NCBI RefSeq assembly: GCF_039871655.1
Contig: NZ_JBDPLZ010000004.1
Span: 744,001 to 808,000, forward strand
Origin: Actinocorallia sp039871655
GTDB taxonomy: Bacteria; Actinomycetota; Actinomycetes; Streptosporangiales; Streptosporangiaceae
Direction: 5' to 3'
DNA: 64,000 nucleotides
In this document: one piece after another, positions 1 to 8,342 of the stretch
How the letters are laid out: the number at the start of each line of letters is the position of its first letter
Numbering within the stretch: the stretch's first letter is position 1
Position numbers and translations under genes: made by a program
The notes under the pieces: model-generated
The model's database searches: none
Told to the model about the DNA's origin: nothing
What the model saw: the letters and a program-made list of their open reading frames with translations, nothing else

Positions 1-512
1 TCGCCAAGGCCTGGGGCGCAGGGCGCGTCATCGCCACCGCCTCCAGCCGGGAGAAACGCGAGCTGGCGCTGGACCTCGGCGCGGACGTCGCGCTGGACCC
101 GGACGTCCCCGACCTGAAGGCCGCGCTCATCGAGGCCAACGGCGGAAAACGCGTCGACGTCGTGCTGGAGATGACCGGCGGCGACGTCACCGACCGGTCG
201 CTGGCCGCGCTCGCCCCGTTCGGCAGGCTCGCCTTCTACGGGATGGCGTCCCGCAAGCCGCCGTCCCCGATCCAGGCGCCCTCCCTGCTGCGCCACTCCA
301 CCGCCGTGGCCGGCATGTGGCTGCCGCACGTCTTCACCCTGCCCGGCGACGTCATGCGCCGGGCGATGACCGAGCTGTTTGGGCTGGCCGCCACGGGGGC
401 GCTGCGCGTCCTGCCCGGCGGCGAGTACGGGCTGTCGGAGGCCGCCGCCGCCCATGAGGCGCTGCGGTCCCGGCGGACGGCCGGCAAGCTGGTGCTCGAC
501 CCGTCGCGTTAG
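1..512 (+). CDS. Zinc-binding dehydrogenase / quinone oxidoreductase, 3' part
   Basis: The reading frame is open from the window edge (first full codon at base 3) to the TAG at 510-512, about 169 residues. It shows a Rossmann-type segment (GRVIATASSREKRELA, then LGADVALD) typical of the NAD(P)-binding half of medium-chain alcohol dehydrogenases and quinone oxidoreductases. Next comes the VDVVLEMTGG strand, where the family tracks substrate carbonyl reduction, and a C-terminal GKLVLDP end usual for the quinone reductase branch. The catalytic N-terminal half lies outside the window, so zinc ligands cannot be checked. Its stop overlaps the stop of the convergent hydrolase gene. Confidence 0.75.
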   Translation, partial: AKAWGAGRVIATASSREKRELALDLGADVALDPDVPDLKAALIEANGGKRVDVVLEMTGGDVTDRSLAALAPFGRLAFYGMASRKPPSPIQAPSLLRHSTAVAGMWLPHVFTLPGDVMRRAMTELFGLAATGALRVLPGGEYGLSEAAAAHEALRSRRTAGKLVLDPSR

Positions 513-1381
513 CCGCGGGTCACCTCACCGGCCCGGCCCAGGATGATCCGTGCGAGGTTGAGCACGGACTCCGAGCCGGGCCGGTAGTAACCGTTGTGCC
601 CCCGGATGCCCCCGGTGCGGAAGACGGCGGCGCCGAACTCCGGCGAGACCGGGTCGGTGAGATGCCCGTAGCCGGCCATCCGCACGTCGGGGCTGAGCCG
701 GATCGGGTCGCCGCTCGCCCGCGCGGCCCACACCCTGGCTCCGGTGCCCAGGTCGGCGACGGAACCGGCGTCCATGCCGGGCGAGGCCAGCGCCACCAGG
801 TCGGAGACCTCCGGCAGACGGCTCGCGGCCCGGCCCAGCACGACGGTCCCGTAACTGTGCCCGACCAGGGTGAGCCGGGCCCGGTCGGGCAGGGCGCGCA
901 CGAACGAGACCAGCGCGCGGGCCCCGGCGGCGGCGCGTTCGGACCGGAAGGCCTGCCGGTCGATGTCCTCGGGGGCGTCGTAGCCGAGCCAGACGACGAC
1001 CGCGGTCCGCGCCGACGGGTCCAGCGCGGCCATCTGCGCGCGCAGCACCTGCGCGCCCCGCACCGGATCGGCGTTGCGCGAGCCCTTGAGCAGCTTGTTC
1101 AGATCCCAGCCGGTGCCCGGCACGAGGACCGCGATGTGGCGGGCGGCGCGCAGCGAACCGAAGACCTCGATGGCCCGGCCGTCGCCTCGCGGGTCGTAGG
1201 CCAGCAGCCTGCCGGGGGTGCGGACCGTGACCGGGGCGGACGCCGTGCCGGGCAGCGGCCGCAGCGCGGGCAGGGGCGGATGCGGGTCGACGCCGGTCAG
1301 CCAGGAGCCCCCGCCGGTCACCAGGGAGAACACCGAGCTGACGACGAAGGCCTTCACCGTCTTCATGGTCCGCACGGACAC
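509..1381 (-). CDS. DUF1023-type alpha/beta hydrolase, secreted
   Basis: A 290-residue protein. An N-terminal hydrophobic stretch (about residues 8-30) reads as a signal peptide or anchor; an alternative ATG five codons in would fit it better. The mature part holds a nucleophile elbow GHSYG at residues 174-178 (Ser176), a downstream acidic residue region and His262 in GIRGHNGYY, a plausible Ser-Asp-His triad. The order and spacing match the DUF1023 family of actinobacterial alpha/beta hydrolases, many of which sit at the cell envelope; their substrates are mostly unknown. The stop codon overlaps the stop of the upstream plus-strand oxidoreductase. No operon partner is visible. Confidence 0.8.
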   Translation of the reverse strand: MSVRTMKTVKAFVVSSVFSLVTGGGSWLTGVDPHPPLPALRPLPGTASAPVTVRTPGRLLAYDPRGDGRAIEVFGSLRAARHIAVLVPGTGWDLNKLLKGSRNADPVRGAQVLRAQMAALDPSARTAVVVWLGYDAPEDIDRQAFRSERAAAGARALVSFVRALPDRARLTLVGHSYGTVVLGRAASRLPEVSDLVALASPGMDAGSVADLGTGARVWAARASGDPIRLSPDVRMAGYGHLTDPVSPEFGAAVFRTGGIRGHNGYYRPGSESVLNLARIILGRAGEVTRG

Positions 1382-1418
1382 CGACCCTACGGCCGGACGG
1401 CGCCGCGGTGGCCGGAAC

Positions 1419-2084
1419 TCAACCGGCGATGCCGTTCTCGTAGGAGAAGACGACGGCCTGGGTGCGGTCCCGCAGGCCCAGCTTGCTCAGGACGTGGCCG
1501 ACATGGGTCTTGACCGTCTGCTCCGACAGGAACAGCTCGCCCGCGATCTCGGCGTTCGACAGGCCGCGGGCGATCAGCCGCAGGACGTCCAGCTCCCGGG
1601 GGGTGAGCACGTCCACCAGGTCGGTGCGAGGCCGTTCGTGCCGCCGCCGCCGGGCGAAGTCGGAGATGAGCCTGCGGGTCACCGAGGGGGCCAGCAGCGC
1701 CTCGCCGGAGGCCACCACCCGGACCGCGTGGATGAGGTCGCCGGCCGAGGCGTCCTTGAGCAGGAACCCGCTGGCGCCCGCGCCGAGCGCCTCGTAGACG
1801 TACTCGTCCAGGTCGAACGTGGTCAGGATGAGGACCTTGGGCTTGGCGGTCCCGTCGTCCGCGGCGATGCGGGCGGTGGCGGCCAGGCCGTCCAGCCGCG
1901 GCATCCGGATGTCCATGACGACGACGTCGGGGGCCAGCTCGGCGCACAGCTCCACCGCCTCCTGGCCGTCTCCCGCCTGGCCCACCACCTCGATGTCGGG
2001 GGCCGAGGCCAGCAGCGTGGCGAGCCCGTCCCTGATCATCACCTGATCGTCAGCGATCACCACGCGGATCATGCCCGTCATCAT
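1419..2084 (-). CDS. NarL/LuxR-family response regulator
   Basis: A 221-residue two-domain regulator. The receiver domain starts MIRVVIADDQ with the acidic pair and has the phosphoacceptor Asp58 in VVVMDIRMP. The C-terminal LuxR-type HTH (residues about 158-210) contains LTPRELDVLRLIARGLSNAEIA and TVKTHV. The gene begins inside the last codons of the histidine kinase gene (overlap 35 bp from the first ATG, 23 bp from the ATG at 2072, which fits the receiver start best), so the pair is translationally coupled. It should bind DNA when phosphorylated by that kinase; the target genes are not evident here. Confidence 0.9.
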   Translation of the reverse strand: MMTGMIRVVIADDQVMIRDGLATLLASAPDIEVVGQAGDGQEAVELCAELAPDVVVMDIRMPRLDGLAATARIAADDGTAKPKVLILTTFDLDEYVYEALGAGASGFLLKDASAGDLIHAVRVVASGEALLAPSVTRRLISDFARRRRHERPRTDLVDVLTPRELDVLRLIARGLSNAEIAGELFLSEQTVKTHVGHVLSKLGLRDRTQAVVFSYENGIAG

Positions 2085-3318
2085 AGGGAAGCTCGGCGAC
2101 CACGGCCCACCCTTCGCCGTCCTCGCCCGCCGTCAGGACGCCGCCCAGCATCGTCACCCGCTCGCGCATCCCGACCAGCCCGTGCCCGCCGTTGCTGGTG
2201 TCGGGCTCGCCGCGCGGCCCGTCGTCCCTGACCGCCAGCCTCAGCCGGTCCCCGTCGTAGCGGACCTCCACCGAGACCGCGGAGCCCGGGGCGTAGCGCG
2301 CGGCGTTGCTCAGCGCCTCCTGGATGATCCGGTAGGCCGACAGGTCCAGGCCCTCCGGCAGCGTCCGCACGGCGCCGACCACGGTCAGCGTCACCCGCAG
2401 CCCGTCATGGGAGGCCACGAGCTCGGGCAGCCGGTCCATGCCCGGCTGCGGCACCCGTTCGGCGGCCTCGTCGTCGGCCCGCAGCAGCCCGACCACCCGC
2501 CGGGTCTCGGTGAGCGCGGCCCGCGCCTCGTCCCGCAGCAGCGCGAAGGTGGCGCGGGCCGCCTCGGGCAGCTCGGGGATCTTGTAGGGGGCGGCCTCGG
2601 CCTGCAGCGCGATCACGGACATGTGGTGGGCGACGACGTCGTGCAGCTCCCGCGCGATGCGGGAGCGCTCCTCCAGCACCGCCTGGCGGGCCAGGTCCTG
2701 CCGGCGCAGCTCGGCCTGCTCGGCCAGGCTCATCTCGGCCCAGCGCCGCCCGCCGACCGCGTCGCCGAAGATCAACGCCAGCGCGGCCAGCGCGGTGAGG
2801 ATGAGCCCGAACCAGGGCTCGAGCCCGTTGAACAGGATCGGCACGACCGCCAGGATGCTGATCGTCAGCACGCTCACACCTTTGGTCACCAGGCGGGGGG
2901 AGACCGCGGCGACGAGGGCCAGCACCACCAGCAGTCCCAGCAGGGAGGTGACCGGCCAGGGCATGAAGTCGCCGTGGTGGCCCAGGGCGACCTCGGCCAG
3001 CAGCAGGCCCGCCGCCATGATCCGCCAGGCCGCCAGCGGAAGGTAGGGCGCGGCCAGCAGAGGCAGGCCCTGCAGCAGCCCCAGCAGCCAGCTCTGGCTC
3101 GTCCCGAGCCCGTGCACGTTGATGTAGATCGCGATGCTGCCGCCGGTGAACCCGACGGCGAGGGACAGCGTGACGAGCAGGACCGTGACCTTCACCCAGG
3201 TCCGGTCGGTGGAGTACAGGCGCCGTTCCGGCCGGACGGGGGCCAGCGCCGCGGCTTCGAGCAGCGCGGAGACCACGCTTCGGGGAGCTTGTTCGATCAC
3301 ACTGGCGAGGCTAGCCAC
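2050..3318 (-). CDS. Two-component sensor histidine kinase (HisKA_3)
   Basis: A 422-residue membrane kinase. Several hydrophobic segments fill residues about 43-185 (roughly five or six helices) with almost no extracytoplasmic domain, so the stimulus may be sensed within the membrane. After a coiled segment comes the HisKA_3 dimerisation box with ELHDVVAHHMS (phospho-His226), then an HATPase with N-box EALSNAARYAPG and G-box GGHGLVGMRERV. This architecture is that of the NarL-type kinases common in actinobacteria (DesK/LiaS-like). It is the first gene of a two-gene operon with the overlapping response regulator. The start is the first ATG; a later start within the first 35 residues cannot be excluded. 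Confidence 0.9.
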   Translation of the reverse strand: MASLASVIEQAPRSVVSALLEAAALAPVRPERRLYSTDRTWVKVTVLLVTLSLAVGFTGGSIAIYINVHGLGTSQSWLLGLLQGLPLLAAPYLPLAAWRIMAAGLLLAEVALGHHGDFMPWPVTSLLGLLVVLALVAAVSPRLVTKGVSVLTISILAVVPILFNGLEPWFGLILTALAALALIFGDAVGGRRWAEMSLAEQAELRRQDLARQAVLEERSRIARELHDVVAHHMSVIALQAEAAPYKIPELPEAARATFALLRDEARAALTETRRVVGLLRADDEAAERVPQPGMDRLPELVASHDGLRVTLTVVGAVRTLPEGLDLSAYRIIQEALSNAARYAPGSAVSVEVRYDGDRLRLAVRDDGPRGEPDTSNGGHGLVGMRERVTMLGGVLTAGEDGEGWAVVAELPYDDGHDPRGDR

Positions 3319-3367
3319 CGGAGGGCCTCCGCGTCCTGCCTCCGCCGGGTGATCCCCCGGCCACTCC

Positions 3368-4003
3368 TCAGGAACGATCCCACCCGGGCGGCAGGAGCTG
3401 CCGGAGGAGCGTGTCGGCGGCCCAGTCCCGCCACTCCTCGCCGCTCCAGCCGCGTTCTTCCACCAGCAGGTGGTAGGTCTCGGACGAGAGCAGGGCGAGC
3501 ATGATGTCGGCGGCGCGCGCGGCGTCCGTGCCTTCGCGTAGTGCGCCTTTGGCGGCCAGCGCCTCGGCGAAGCGCGACTGCACGGTGTGCCGCTGGGAGA
3601 GGTTGGCCCGCCACAGCGCGGCGATCTCCGGGTCGGTCGAGGCCGCGGAGCGCACCACCTCCAGCAGCGGGGCGACGCGTGCCAGGATCCGCCCGGCTCC
3701 GGCGGCCTGCAGCCGGATCTGCTCCGCCGGGGGAGCGGCCAGGGCCTCGACGGCCCAGGGGCGGTCCAGGGTGGCGACGGGCTCGGCGTCCCCGGCGATC
3801 TCGACGTCCAGGAGCTCCGACAGGATGGCCCGCTTGGTGCTGAAGGTGAAGTAGAGCGTCTGCACCGCCATGCCGGCCCGCTCGGCGACGGCCTTCATGG
3901 TGGTGGCCGTGTAGCCGCGCTCGATGAACAGCTCCTTGGCGGCCCCGAGCATCCGCGCCCGGTTCGCCGCCGTCCTCGCCGCACGTTCGCCCGTCTTCCG
4001 CAC
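3368..4003 (-). CDS. TetR-family transcriptional regulator
   Basis: A 211-residue protein with the TetR N-terminal helix-turn-helix at about residues 15-60 (ARMLGAAKELFIERGY, then TMKAVAERAGMAVQTLYFTF). The C-terminal ligand-binding part is unrecognised. It is a single gene, minus strand, 50 bp from the upstream start of the kinase operon and divergent from the thrS leader promoter. The intergenic sequence gives no obvious palindromic operator. Role unknown; it could control the adjacent two-component genes or an unlinked target. Confidence 0.85.
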   Translation of the reverse strand: MRKTGERAARTAANRARMLGAAKELFIERGYTATTMKAVAERAGMAVQTLYFTFSTKRAILSELLDVEIAGDAEPVATLDRPWAVEALAAPPAEQIRLQAAGAGRILARVAPLLEVVRSAASTDPEIAALWRANLSQRHTVQSRFAEALAAKGALREGTDAARAADIMLALLSSETYHLLVEERGWSGEEWRDWAADTLLRQLLPPGWDRS

Positions 4004-4118
4004 CGCAGCCTTCGCCCGCCCTCAGTCGACTGGAGCAGAACCCTAGTGCAGGCCCGGGCAAGCGACCCCCGCGAAAGGCCGGGACCGCGTCCGGACGAGA
4101 AACGGGACGAGATCGGGT

Positions 4119-4124
4119 TAGACT
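4119..4124 (+). promoter_or_regulatory. -10 element of the thrS leader promoter
   Basis: TAGACT fits the actinobacterial TAnnnT -10 hexamer. Its spacing puts the transcription start at or next to the ATG at 4131, so the leader peptide would be translated from a leaderless mRNA. No convincing -35 hexamer is seen. Inferred from sequence only. Confidence 0.5.
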
Positions 4125-4130
4125 GTGGGC

Positions 4131-4190
4131 ATGGCAGCCGCTCACCACGCTTACGAGACGACCACGCCGGGGTTCTCCCCGGCCGTCTGA
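4131..4190 (+). CDS. thrS leader peptide with three tandem Thr codons
   Basis: A 19-residue ORF, MAAAHHAYETTTPGFSPAV, ends in TGA 99 bases upstream of thrS. Codons 10-12 are ACG ACC ACG (Thr-Thr-Thr). It begins at the expected transcription start of the TAGACT promoter and has no Shine-Dalgarno, so it is probably leaderless. A Thr run followed by a small hairpin and an intrinsic terminator before the threonyl-tRNA synthetase gene is the layout of ribosome-mediated attenuation: scarcity of Thr-tRNA(Thr) would stall the ribosome here and let transcription continue into thrS. The ORF and codons are read directly; the function is inferred. Confidence 0.75.
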   Translation: MAAAHHAYETTTPGFSPAV

Positions 4191-4252
4191 GCACGCGCGC
4201 TGACCATCTGCGACATGCGAAGGGCCCTGGGAGAACTCTCCCAGGGCCTTTT
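4166..4252 (+). promoter_or_regulatory. Ribosome-mediated transcription attenuator of thrS
   Basis: Three mutually exclusive pairings are visible. (1) Hairpin 4166-4172 / 4177-4183 with a TTCT loop, directly after the Thr codons. (2) Antiterminator: bases 4169-4179 pair with 4229-4239 over 11 positions, including two G-U pairs; the core 4173-4179 with 4229-4235 is 7 perfect pairs. (3) Terminator 4223-4233 / 4238-4248. A ribosome waiting at Thr codon 10 would cover up to about 4171, leaving the antiterminator core free. A ribosome reaching the TGA would cover the core and allow the terminator. The pairings are seen in the sequence; the switching mechanism is inferred. Confidence 0.65.
4221..4252 (+). 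terminator. Intrinsic terminator in the thrS leader
   Basis: An 11-bp perfect GC-rich stem (4223-4233 with 4238-4248) has a four-base loop AACT, is extended by A-T/G-T pairs and is followed by TTTT. It lies between the leader peptide stop and the thrS ribosome-binding site, so it can only act as an attenuator for thrS. Confidence 0.85.
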
Positions 4253-4289
4253 GTGATCATCCGATCGATTCACGATTCAAGGAGTTCCC

Positions 4290-6245
4290 GTGTCCGAACT
4301 GCGCGTCACCCTCGGCGGAAGCGAGCGAGTGGTGGACGCCGGCACCACGGCGGGGCAGGTGCTGGACGGAGGTTCCCGGATCGTCGCGGCCCGGGTCGGC
4401 GGTGAGCTGCGCGACCTGGAGTACGTCGTGCGGGACGGGGACGTCATCGAGGGCGTCGAGATCGACTCCAAGGACGGCCGCGACATCCTGCGGCACTCCA
4501 CCGCCCACGTGATGGCCCAGGCGGTCCAGGAGATCTTCCCCGAGGCCAAGCTGGGCATCGGCCCGCCGGTCGAGAACGGCTTCTACTACGACTTCGACGT
4601 CGAGAACCCCTTCACCCCTGAGGACCTCAAGCGCGTCGAGAAGCGCATGCGCGAGCTCGTCAAGCAGGGGCAGCGCTTCTCCCGCCGGGTCGTCTCCGAC
4701 GAGGAGGCCCGCGAGGAGCTGGCCGCCGAGCCCTACAAGCTCGAGCTGATCGGCCTCAAGGGCGGCGCGGCCGACGAGGAGTCGGTGGAGGTCGGCGGCG
4801 CCGAGCTGACCATCTACGACAACCTCGACGCCAAGTCCGGCGAGCTGTGCTGGAAGGACCTGTGCCGGGGCCCGCACCTGCCGACCACCCGCAACATCCC
4901 GGCGTTCAAGCTGATGCGCTCCGGCGGCGCGTACTGGCGCGGCAGCGAGAAGAACCCCCAGCTTCAGCGCATCTACGGCACCGCCTGGGAGTCCCGCGAC
5001 AAGCAGAACGAGTACCTCAAGATGCTGGAGGAGGCCGAGAAGCGCGACCACCGCCGCCTCGGCGCCGAGCTCGACCTGTTCTCCTTCCCGTCCGAGATCG
5101 GCTCGGGCCTGCCGGTGTTCCACCCCAAGGGCGGCATCATCCGGCGCGAACTGGAGAACTACTCGCGCATCCGCCACGAGCAGGCCGGGTACTCCTTCGT
5201 CAACACCCCGCACATCACCAAGGGCCACCTGTACGAGGTCTCCGGCCACCTCGACTGGTACCGCGACGGCATGTTCCCGCCCATGGAGGTGGAGGGCGCC
5301 GAGTACTTCCTCAAGCCCATGAACTGCCCCATGCACAACCTGATCTTCAGCTCGCGGGGCCGCTCCTACAAGGAGCTGCCGCTGCGGCTGTTCGAGTTCG
5401 GGACCGTCTACCGGTACGAGAAGTCCGGCGTGGTGCACGGCCTGACCCGCGTGCGCGGCCTCACCCAGGACGACGCGCACATCTACTGCACCCGTGAGCA
5501 GATGCAGGACGAGCTGCACTCGCTGCTCGGCTTCGTCCTGGACCTGCTGCGCGACTACGGCTTGGACGACTTCTACCTGGAGCTGTCCACCCGCAACGAC
5601 GAGAAGTACGTCGGCACCGACGCCGAATGGGAGGAGGCCACCGAGGCGCTGCGCGAGGCCGCCGAGCGCTCCGGCCTGGAGCTGGTGCCCGACCCGGCCG
5701 GAGCCGCGTTCTACGGTCCGAAGATCTCCGTGCAGGCGCGTGACGCCATCGGCCGCTCCTGGCAGATGTCCACCATCCAGCTGGACTTCCAGATGCCGCA
5801 GCGGTTCAACCTGGAGTACCAGGCCGCCGACGGCTCCCGCCAGCGCCCGATCAAGATCCACCGGGCGCTGTTCGGCTCGATCGAGCGGTTCTTCGGCGTG
5901 CTGCTGGAGCACTACGCCGGCGCGATGCCTCCGTGGCTCTCGCCCGTCCAGGTCGTCGGCATCCCGATCGCCGACGAGCACGTGCCCTACCTGGAGGAGG
6001 TCGCGGCGAAGCTGAAGGCGCGCGGCATCCGGGTGGAGGTGGACTCCTCCTCCGACCGCATGCAGAAGAAGATCCGCAACGCCCAGAAGCAGAAGGTCCC
6101 GTTCATGCTGCTGGCGGGTGACGAAGACGTGTCCAAGGGCGCGGTGTCGTTCCGCTACCGCTCCGGCGAGCAGAACAACGGGGTGCCGGTGGACGAGGCG
6201 GTGGCCGAGATCGTGAAGGCGGTCGAGGACCGGATCCAGGTCTGA
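4290..6245 (+). CDS. thrS: Threonine--tRNA ligase
   Basis: ThrRS charges tRNA(Thr) with threonine in the cytoplasm. The 651 residues are full family length: an N-terminal TGS domain (residues about 1-60), the editing SAD domain with the HSTAHVMAQ histidine motif (about 71-80), the class II catalytic core with the zinc-ligand motif MNCPMHN and motif-2 arginine region, and the C-terminal anticodon-binding domain. The start is GTG 4290 with AAGGAG at 4279-4284. It is expressed from the attenuated leader promoter upstream. A long GC-rich hairpin follows the stop. The neighbour order thrS-HIT-pgsA is conserved in actinobacteria, here interrupted by three genes. Confidence 0.98.
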   Translation: MSELRVTLGGSERVVDAGTTAGQVLDGGSRIVAARVGGELRDLEYVVRDGDVIEGVEIDSKDGRDILRHSTAHVMAQAVQEIFPEAKLGIGPPVENGFYYDFDVENPFTPEDLKRVEKRMRELVKQGQRFSRRVVSDEEAREELAAEPYKLELIGLKGGAADEESVEVGGAELTIYDNLDAKSGELCWKDLCRGPHLPTTRNIPAFKLMRSGGAYWRGSEKNPQLQRIYGTAWESRDKQNEYLKMLEEAEKRDHRRLGAELDLFSFPSEIGSGLPVFHPKGGIIRRELENYSRIRHEQAGYSFVNTPHITKGHLYEVSGHLDWYRDGMFPPMEVEGAEYFLKPMNCPMHNLIFSSRGRSYKELPLRLFEFGTVYRYEKSGVVHGLTRVRGLTQDDAHIYCTREQMQDELHSLLGFVLDLLRDYGLDDFYLELSTRNDEKYVGTDAEWEEATEALREAAERSGLELVPDPAGAAFYGPKISVQARDAIGRSWQMSTIQLDFQMPQRFNLEYQAADGSRQRPIKIHRALFGSIERFFGVLLEHYAGAMPPWLSPVQVVGIPIADEHVPYLEEVAAKLKARGIRVEVDSSSDRMQKKIRNAQKQKVPFMLLAGDEDVSKGAVSFRYRSGEQNNGVPVDEAVAEIVKAVEDRIQV

Positions 6246-6251
6246 CCGGTG

Positions 6252-6288
6252 CCGGAGGGGACCGCCCGTGCCGGGCGGTTCCCTCCGG
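6252..6288 (+). terminator. Terminator hairpin after thrS
   Basis: A 16-bp inverted repeat (6252-6267 with 6273-6288, one G-T pair) with a five-base loop lies seven bases after the thrS stop. There is no T tract, as is common for actinobacterial terminators. Confidence 0.7.
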
Positions 6289-6315
6289 TGGTCCTCGAAG
6301 ATCTGTTTTTGTACG

Positions 6316-6921
6316 ATGCCACGGGTGACCGTGACCCATGACACTCGCCCCCCGGTACGGGAGCGCCTGCTGGACGCCGCCCGCCGGCTGATCGAGATCC
6401 GGGGCTGGCCGCGGCTACGGGTCTCCCACGTCGCGGCCGAGGCCGGGGTCAGCCGGCAGAGCGCCTACAACGAGTTCGGCTCCAAGGCCTCGCTCGGCGA
6501 GGCCCTGGTGATGCGGGAGTTCGAGCGGCACCTGGTCGGGCTCAGCGAGTGCCTGCTGGACCAGCAGGACGACGTGGAGGCCGCGGTCGCCGAGGCGGTG
6601 CTCTACACCTTCCGGCAGGCGGAGTCGGACTCGGTGCTCTACAGCATCCTCACCAGCGCCCGGGTCGGCTGGTCGGCCGAGGAGCTGATCGAGGTGCTGC
6701 GCCGCAGAGAGGACCCGCCGCTGGTCCTGGCGGTGCGGACCGTGACCGATCTGGCGGCGCGGCACCGTCCGGATCTGGACCCCGAGTCGGTGCACCTGGC
6801 CGTCGACATGGTCTGCCGGGTCACCATCAGCTACCTGGTCACCCCGCAGGGCGCGCCGGAGGAGGCCGCCCGCCGGATCGCCGTGATGGCGACCCGGGTC
6901 CTGGGAGCCCCGGTGCGGTAG
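6316..6921 (+). CDS. TetR-family transcriptional regulator
   Basis: About 201 residues from ATG 6316. The TetR helix-turn-helix is clear (RERLLDAARRLIE, VSHVAAEAGVSRQSAYNEFG, residues about 13-55). A TACGAT -10 hexamer (6312-6317) overlaps this ATG. The transcript would then begin near 6325, where an in-frame GTG gives a leaderless start three codons later, so the true start may be GTG 6325. The C-terminal domain is of the all-alpha TetR type without a recognised ligand. A single gene between thrS and a small membrane protein; target unknown. Confidence 0.85.
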   Translation: MPRVTVTHDTRPPVRERLLDAARRLIEIRGWPRLRVSHVAAEAGVSRQSAYNEFGSKASLGEALVMREFERHLVGLSECLLDQQDDVEAAVAEAVLYTFRQAESDSVLYSILTSARVGWSAEELIEVLRRREDPPLVLAVRTVTDLAARHRPDLDPESVHLAVDMVCRVTISYLVTPQGAPEEAARRIAVMATRVLGAPVR

Positions 6922-6965
6922 CCTCTATCACTCCCTACCCCCTAGTAACGATTGTGGGAACGCCC

Positions 6966-7493
6966 ATGCCGCAGAGCCCTCTGATCCACCGGGTGCTCCG
7001 CAGCTCTGGTTACGCGATCACGGCGCTGTTCGTCCTGGCGGCGGTCGGAGTCCTGCTGTGGCCGCTGATGGACGACGGCACTCCGACGGCCGCGCCGACC
7101 GGGCCCGCGGCGTCCGCGCCGACGGATCCGGGCGCGACCCAGGACACCGGCGACAAGGGGGACAACCCGTTCACCGTGCTTAACCCGGGGCAGAGCGGTA
7201 CGGGCCAGCAGAAGCAGCCGCAGGGCAACGGCCCCTGCGGCACCAAGTCGGCGTACTACAAGCGCGCGGGCAAGGGCATCGAGGTGACCGTCGTCTACAC
7301 CGGGTTCGGCGCGGTCCGGGCGATCGTGGTGCCGGTCAACGGCGAGCCCGCCGCGCAGAGCTACACCACCTCCGGCGACCCGACCCCGCACGTCTTCAAG
7401 TTCGAGGACGTCTCGTCCCAGGCGATCAAGAAGGTCGGCCTGACGGTGATGAGCAGCGCGGGCGAGCGGGAGTGCGAACTCCAGCGCAGGTGA
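6966..7493 (+). CDS. Membrane-anchored hypothetical protein
   Basis: A 175-residue protein from ATG 6966. It has one N-terminal transmembrane helix (about residues 14-34), then a Pro/Thr/Ala-rich linker (35-75), then a compact extracytoplasmic domain of about 95 residues with two cysteines (in GPCGTKSA and RECELQ) that could form a disulfide. The topology is that of a type II membrane-tethered exported domain. I do not recognise the family. It lies 44 bp after the TetR gene and convergent with the Asp23 gene. Start uncertain: an in-frame GTG at 6954 is possible, and no strong ribosome-binding site is seen. Confidence 0.7.
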   Translation: MPQSPLIHRVLRSSGYAITALFVLAAVGVLLWPLMDDGTPTAAPTGPAASAPTDPGATQDTGDKGDNPFTVLNPGQSGTGQQKQPQGNGPCGTKSAYYKRAGKGIEVTVVYTGFGAVRAIVVPVNGEPAAQSYTTSGDPTPHVFKFEDVSSQAIKKVGLTVMSSAGERECELQRR

Positions 7494-7513
7494 GCGCTCG
7501 GGCGGAGCGCTCC

Positions 7514-8158
7514 TCAGGAGGGGGTCTCGCCCCGCATCCGCACGTCCTCCACGGTCACGTCGACCGAGGAGACCTTCATGCCCAGCATGACCCCCACGTT
7601 CCTGGCCACGTTGTTCTTCACGGTCCGGGCCACGTCGATGACGACGCTGCCGTACTCCACGATCAGGGTGAGCTCCAGGGAGATCTCCTCGTCGGCGACC
7701 CGGGCCCGCACGCCGGACCCGGCACGCCCGTCGCCGCCGCCGATGCGGCGGCGGACCTCCTCCATGGTCTCGGAGGAGGCCTTCCTTCCGCCGAGCGCGG
7801 CGACTCCGGCGACCTCCAGCGCGGCCAGGGCGGCGATCTTCTCCACCACCTCGTCCTCGATCCTGATCTGTCCCTTGACCGAGGCGCCGCGGCCGGAGGG
7901 CGCCTCCGCCGCGGCGCTCTCCGGGAAGGGGGAGGGCGGCTGGACGGGCGCGGGCGGCCCGGCCTGCGAGATCGGTCCCGTGCCGCCGGGCATGACCTCG
8001 CCGCGCAGCGGCGGCGGAACCGTTCCCGTGGAGAGGCCCGGGGAGGTGGTCGTCGGCGCGGCGGGAGGCGAGGGGAAGAAGGGCATAGCCGACCGCGGTT
8101 CGGAGCGGTGCTCGCCTCCGATGCCGTTGGTGGAGTAAAGGGGGTCGAGGTCGGACAT
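7514..8158 (-). CDS. Asp23/Gls24-family envelope stress protein
   Basis: 214 residues. The C-terminal 120 residues (from about VKGQIRIEDEVVEKIAALAALEVAGV) match the Asp23/Gls24 domain, including the glycine-rich VRRRIGGGDGRAGSGVRARV and the terminal VTVEDVRM. The N-terminal 90 residues are a Pro/Ser-rich, probably disordered extension unlike the short firmicute proteins. Family members are small cytoplasmic, membrane-associated proteins linked to cell-wall stress; in actinobacteria several paralogues form clusters, but only one is present here. It is transcribed alone, divergently from the HIT gene. Confidence 0.8.
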   Translation of the reverse strand: MSDLDPLYSTNGIGGEHRSEPRSAMPFFPSPPAAPTTTSPGLSTGTVPPPLRGEVMPGGTGPISQAGPPAPVQPPSPFPESAAAEAPSGRGASVKGQIRIEDEVVEKIAALAALEVAGVAALGGRKASSETMEEVRRRIGGGDGRAGSGVRARVADEEISLELTLIVEYGSVVIDVARTVKNNVARNVGVMLGMKVSSVDVTVEDVRMRGETPS

Positions 8159-8342
8159 CGCGGTCTCCTCACTGGGGCGCCGCCGGGTACGGTGTCTGCC
8201 ATCTTGGCGGAGTGCGGCCGGGATACGCCAGGCAAGTGTGTTTTTCCTGCTCTTTGTTGCTGAAAGTTAAGTTTGTACGCCCGGTTTCCGGCTCCGCCTC
8301 CGACCCGCCTATCCTGAGCGGGCCTGGTGCTGAGAAAGGGGC

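Noticed and set aside
4131..4290. A T-box riboswitch before thrS
   Set aside because: No T-box core or specifier bulge is visible; the Thr-codon ORF and the pairings explain the region better.
4257..6344. A very long minus-strand frame opposite thrS
   Set aside because: It is the GC-rich shadow of thrS: no family-like segments, while the plus strand encodes a complete synthetase.
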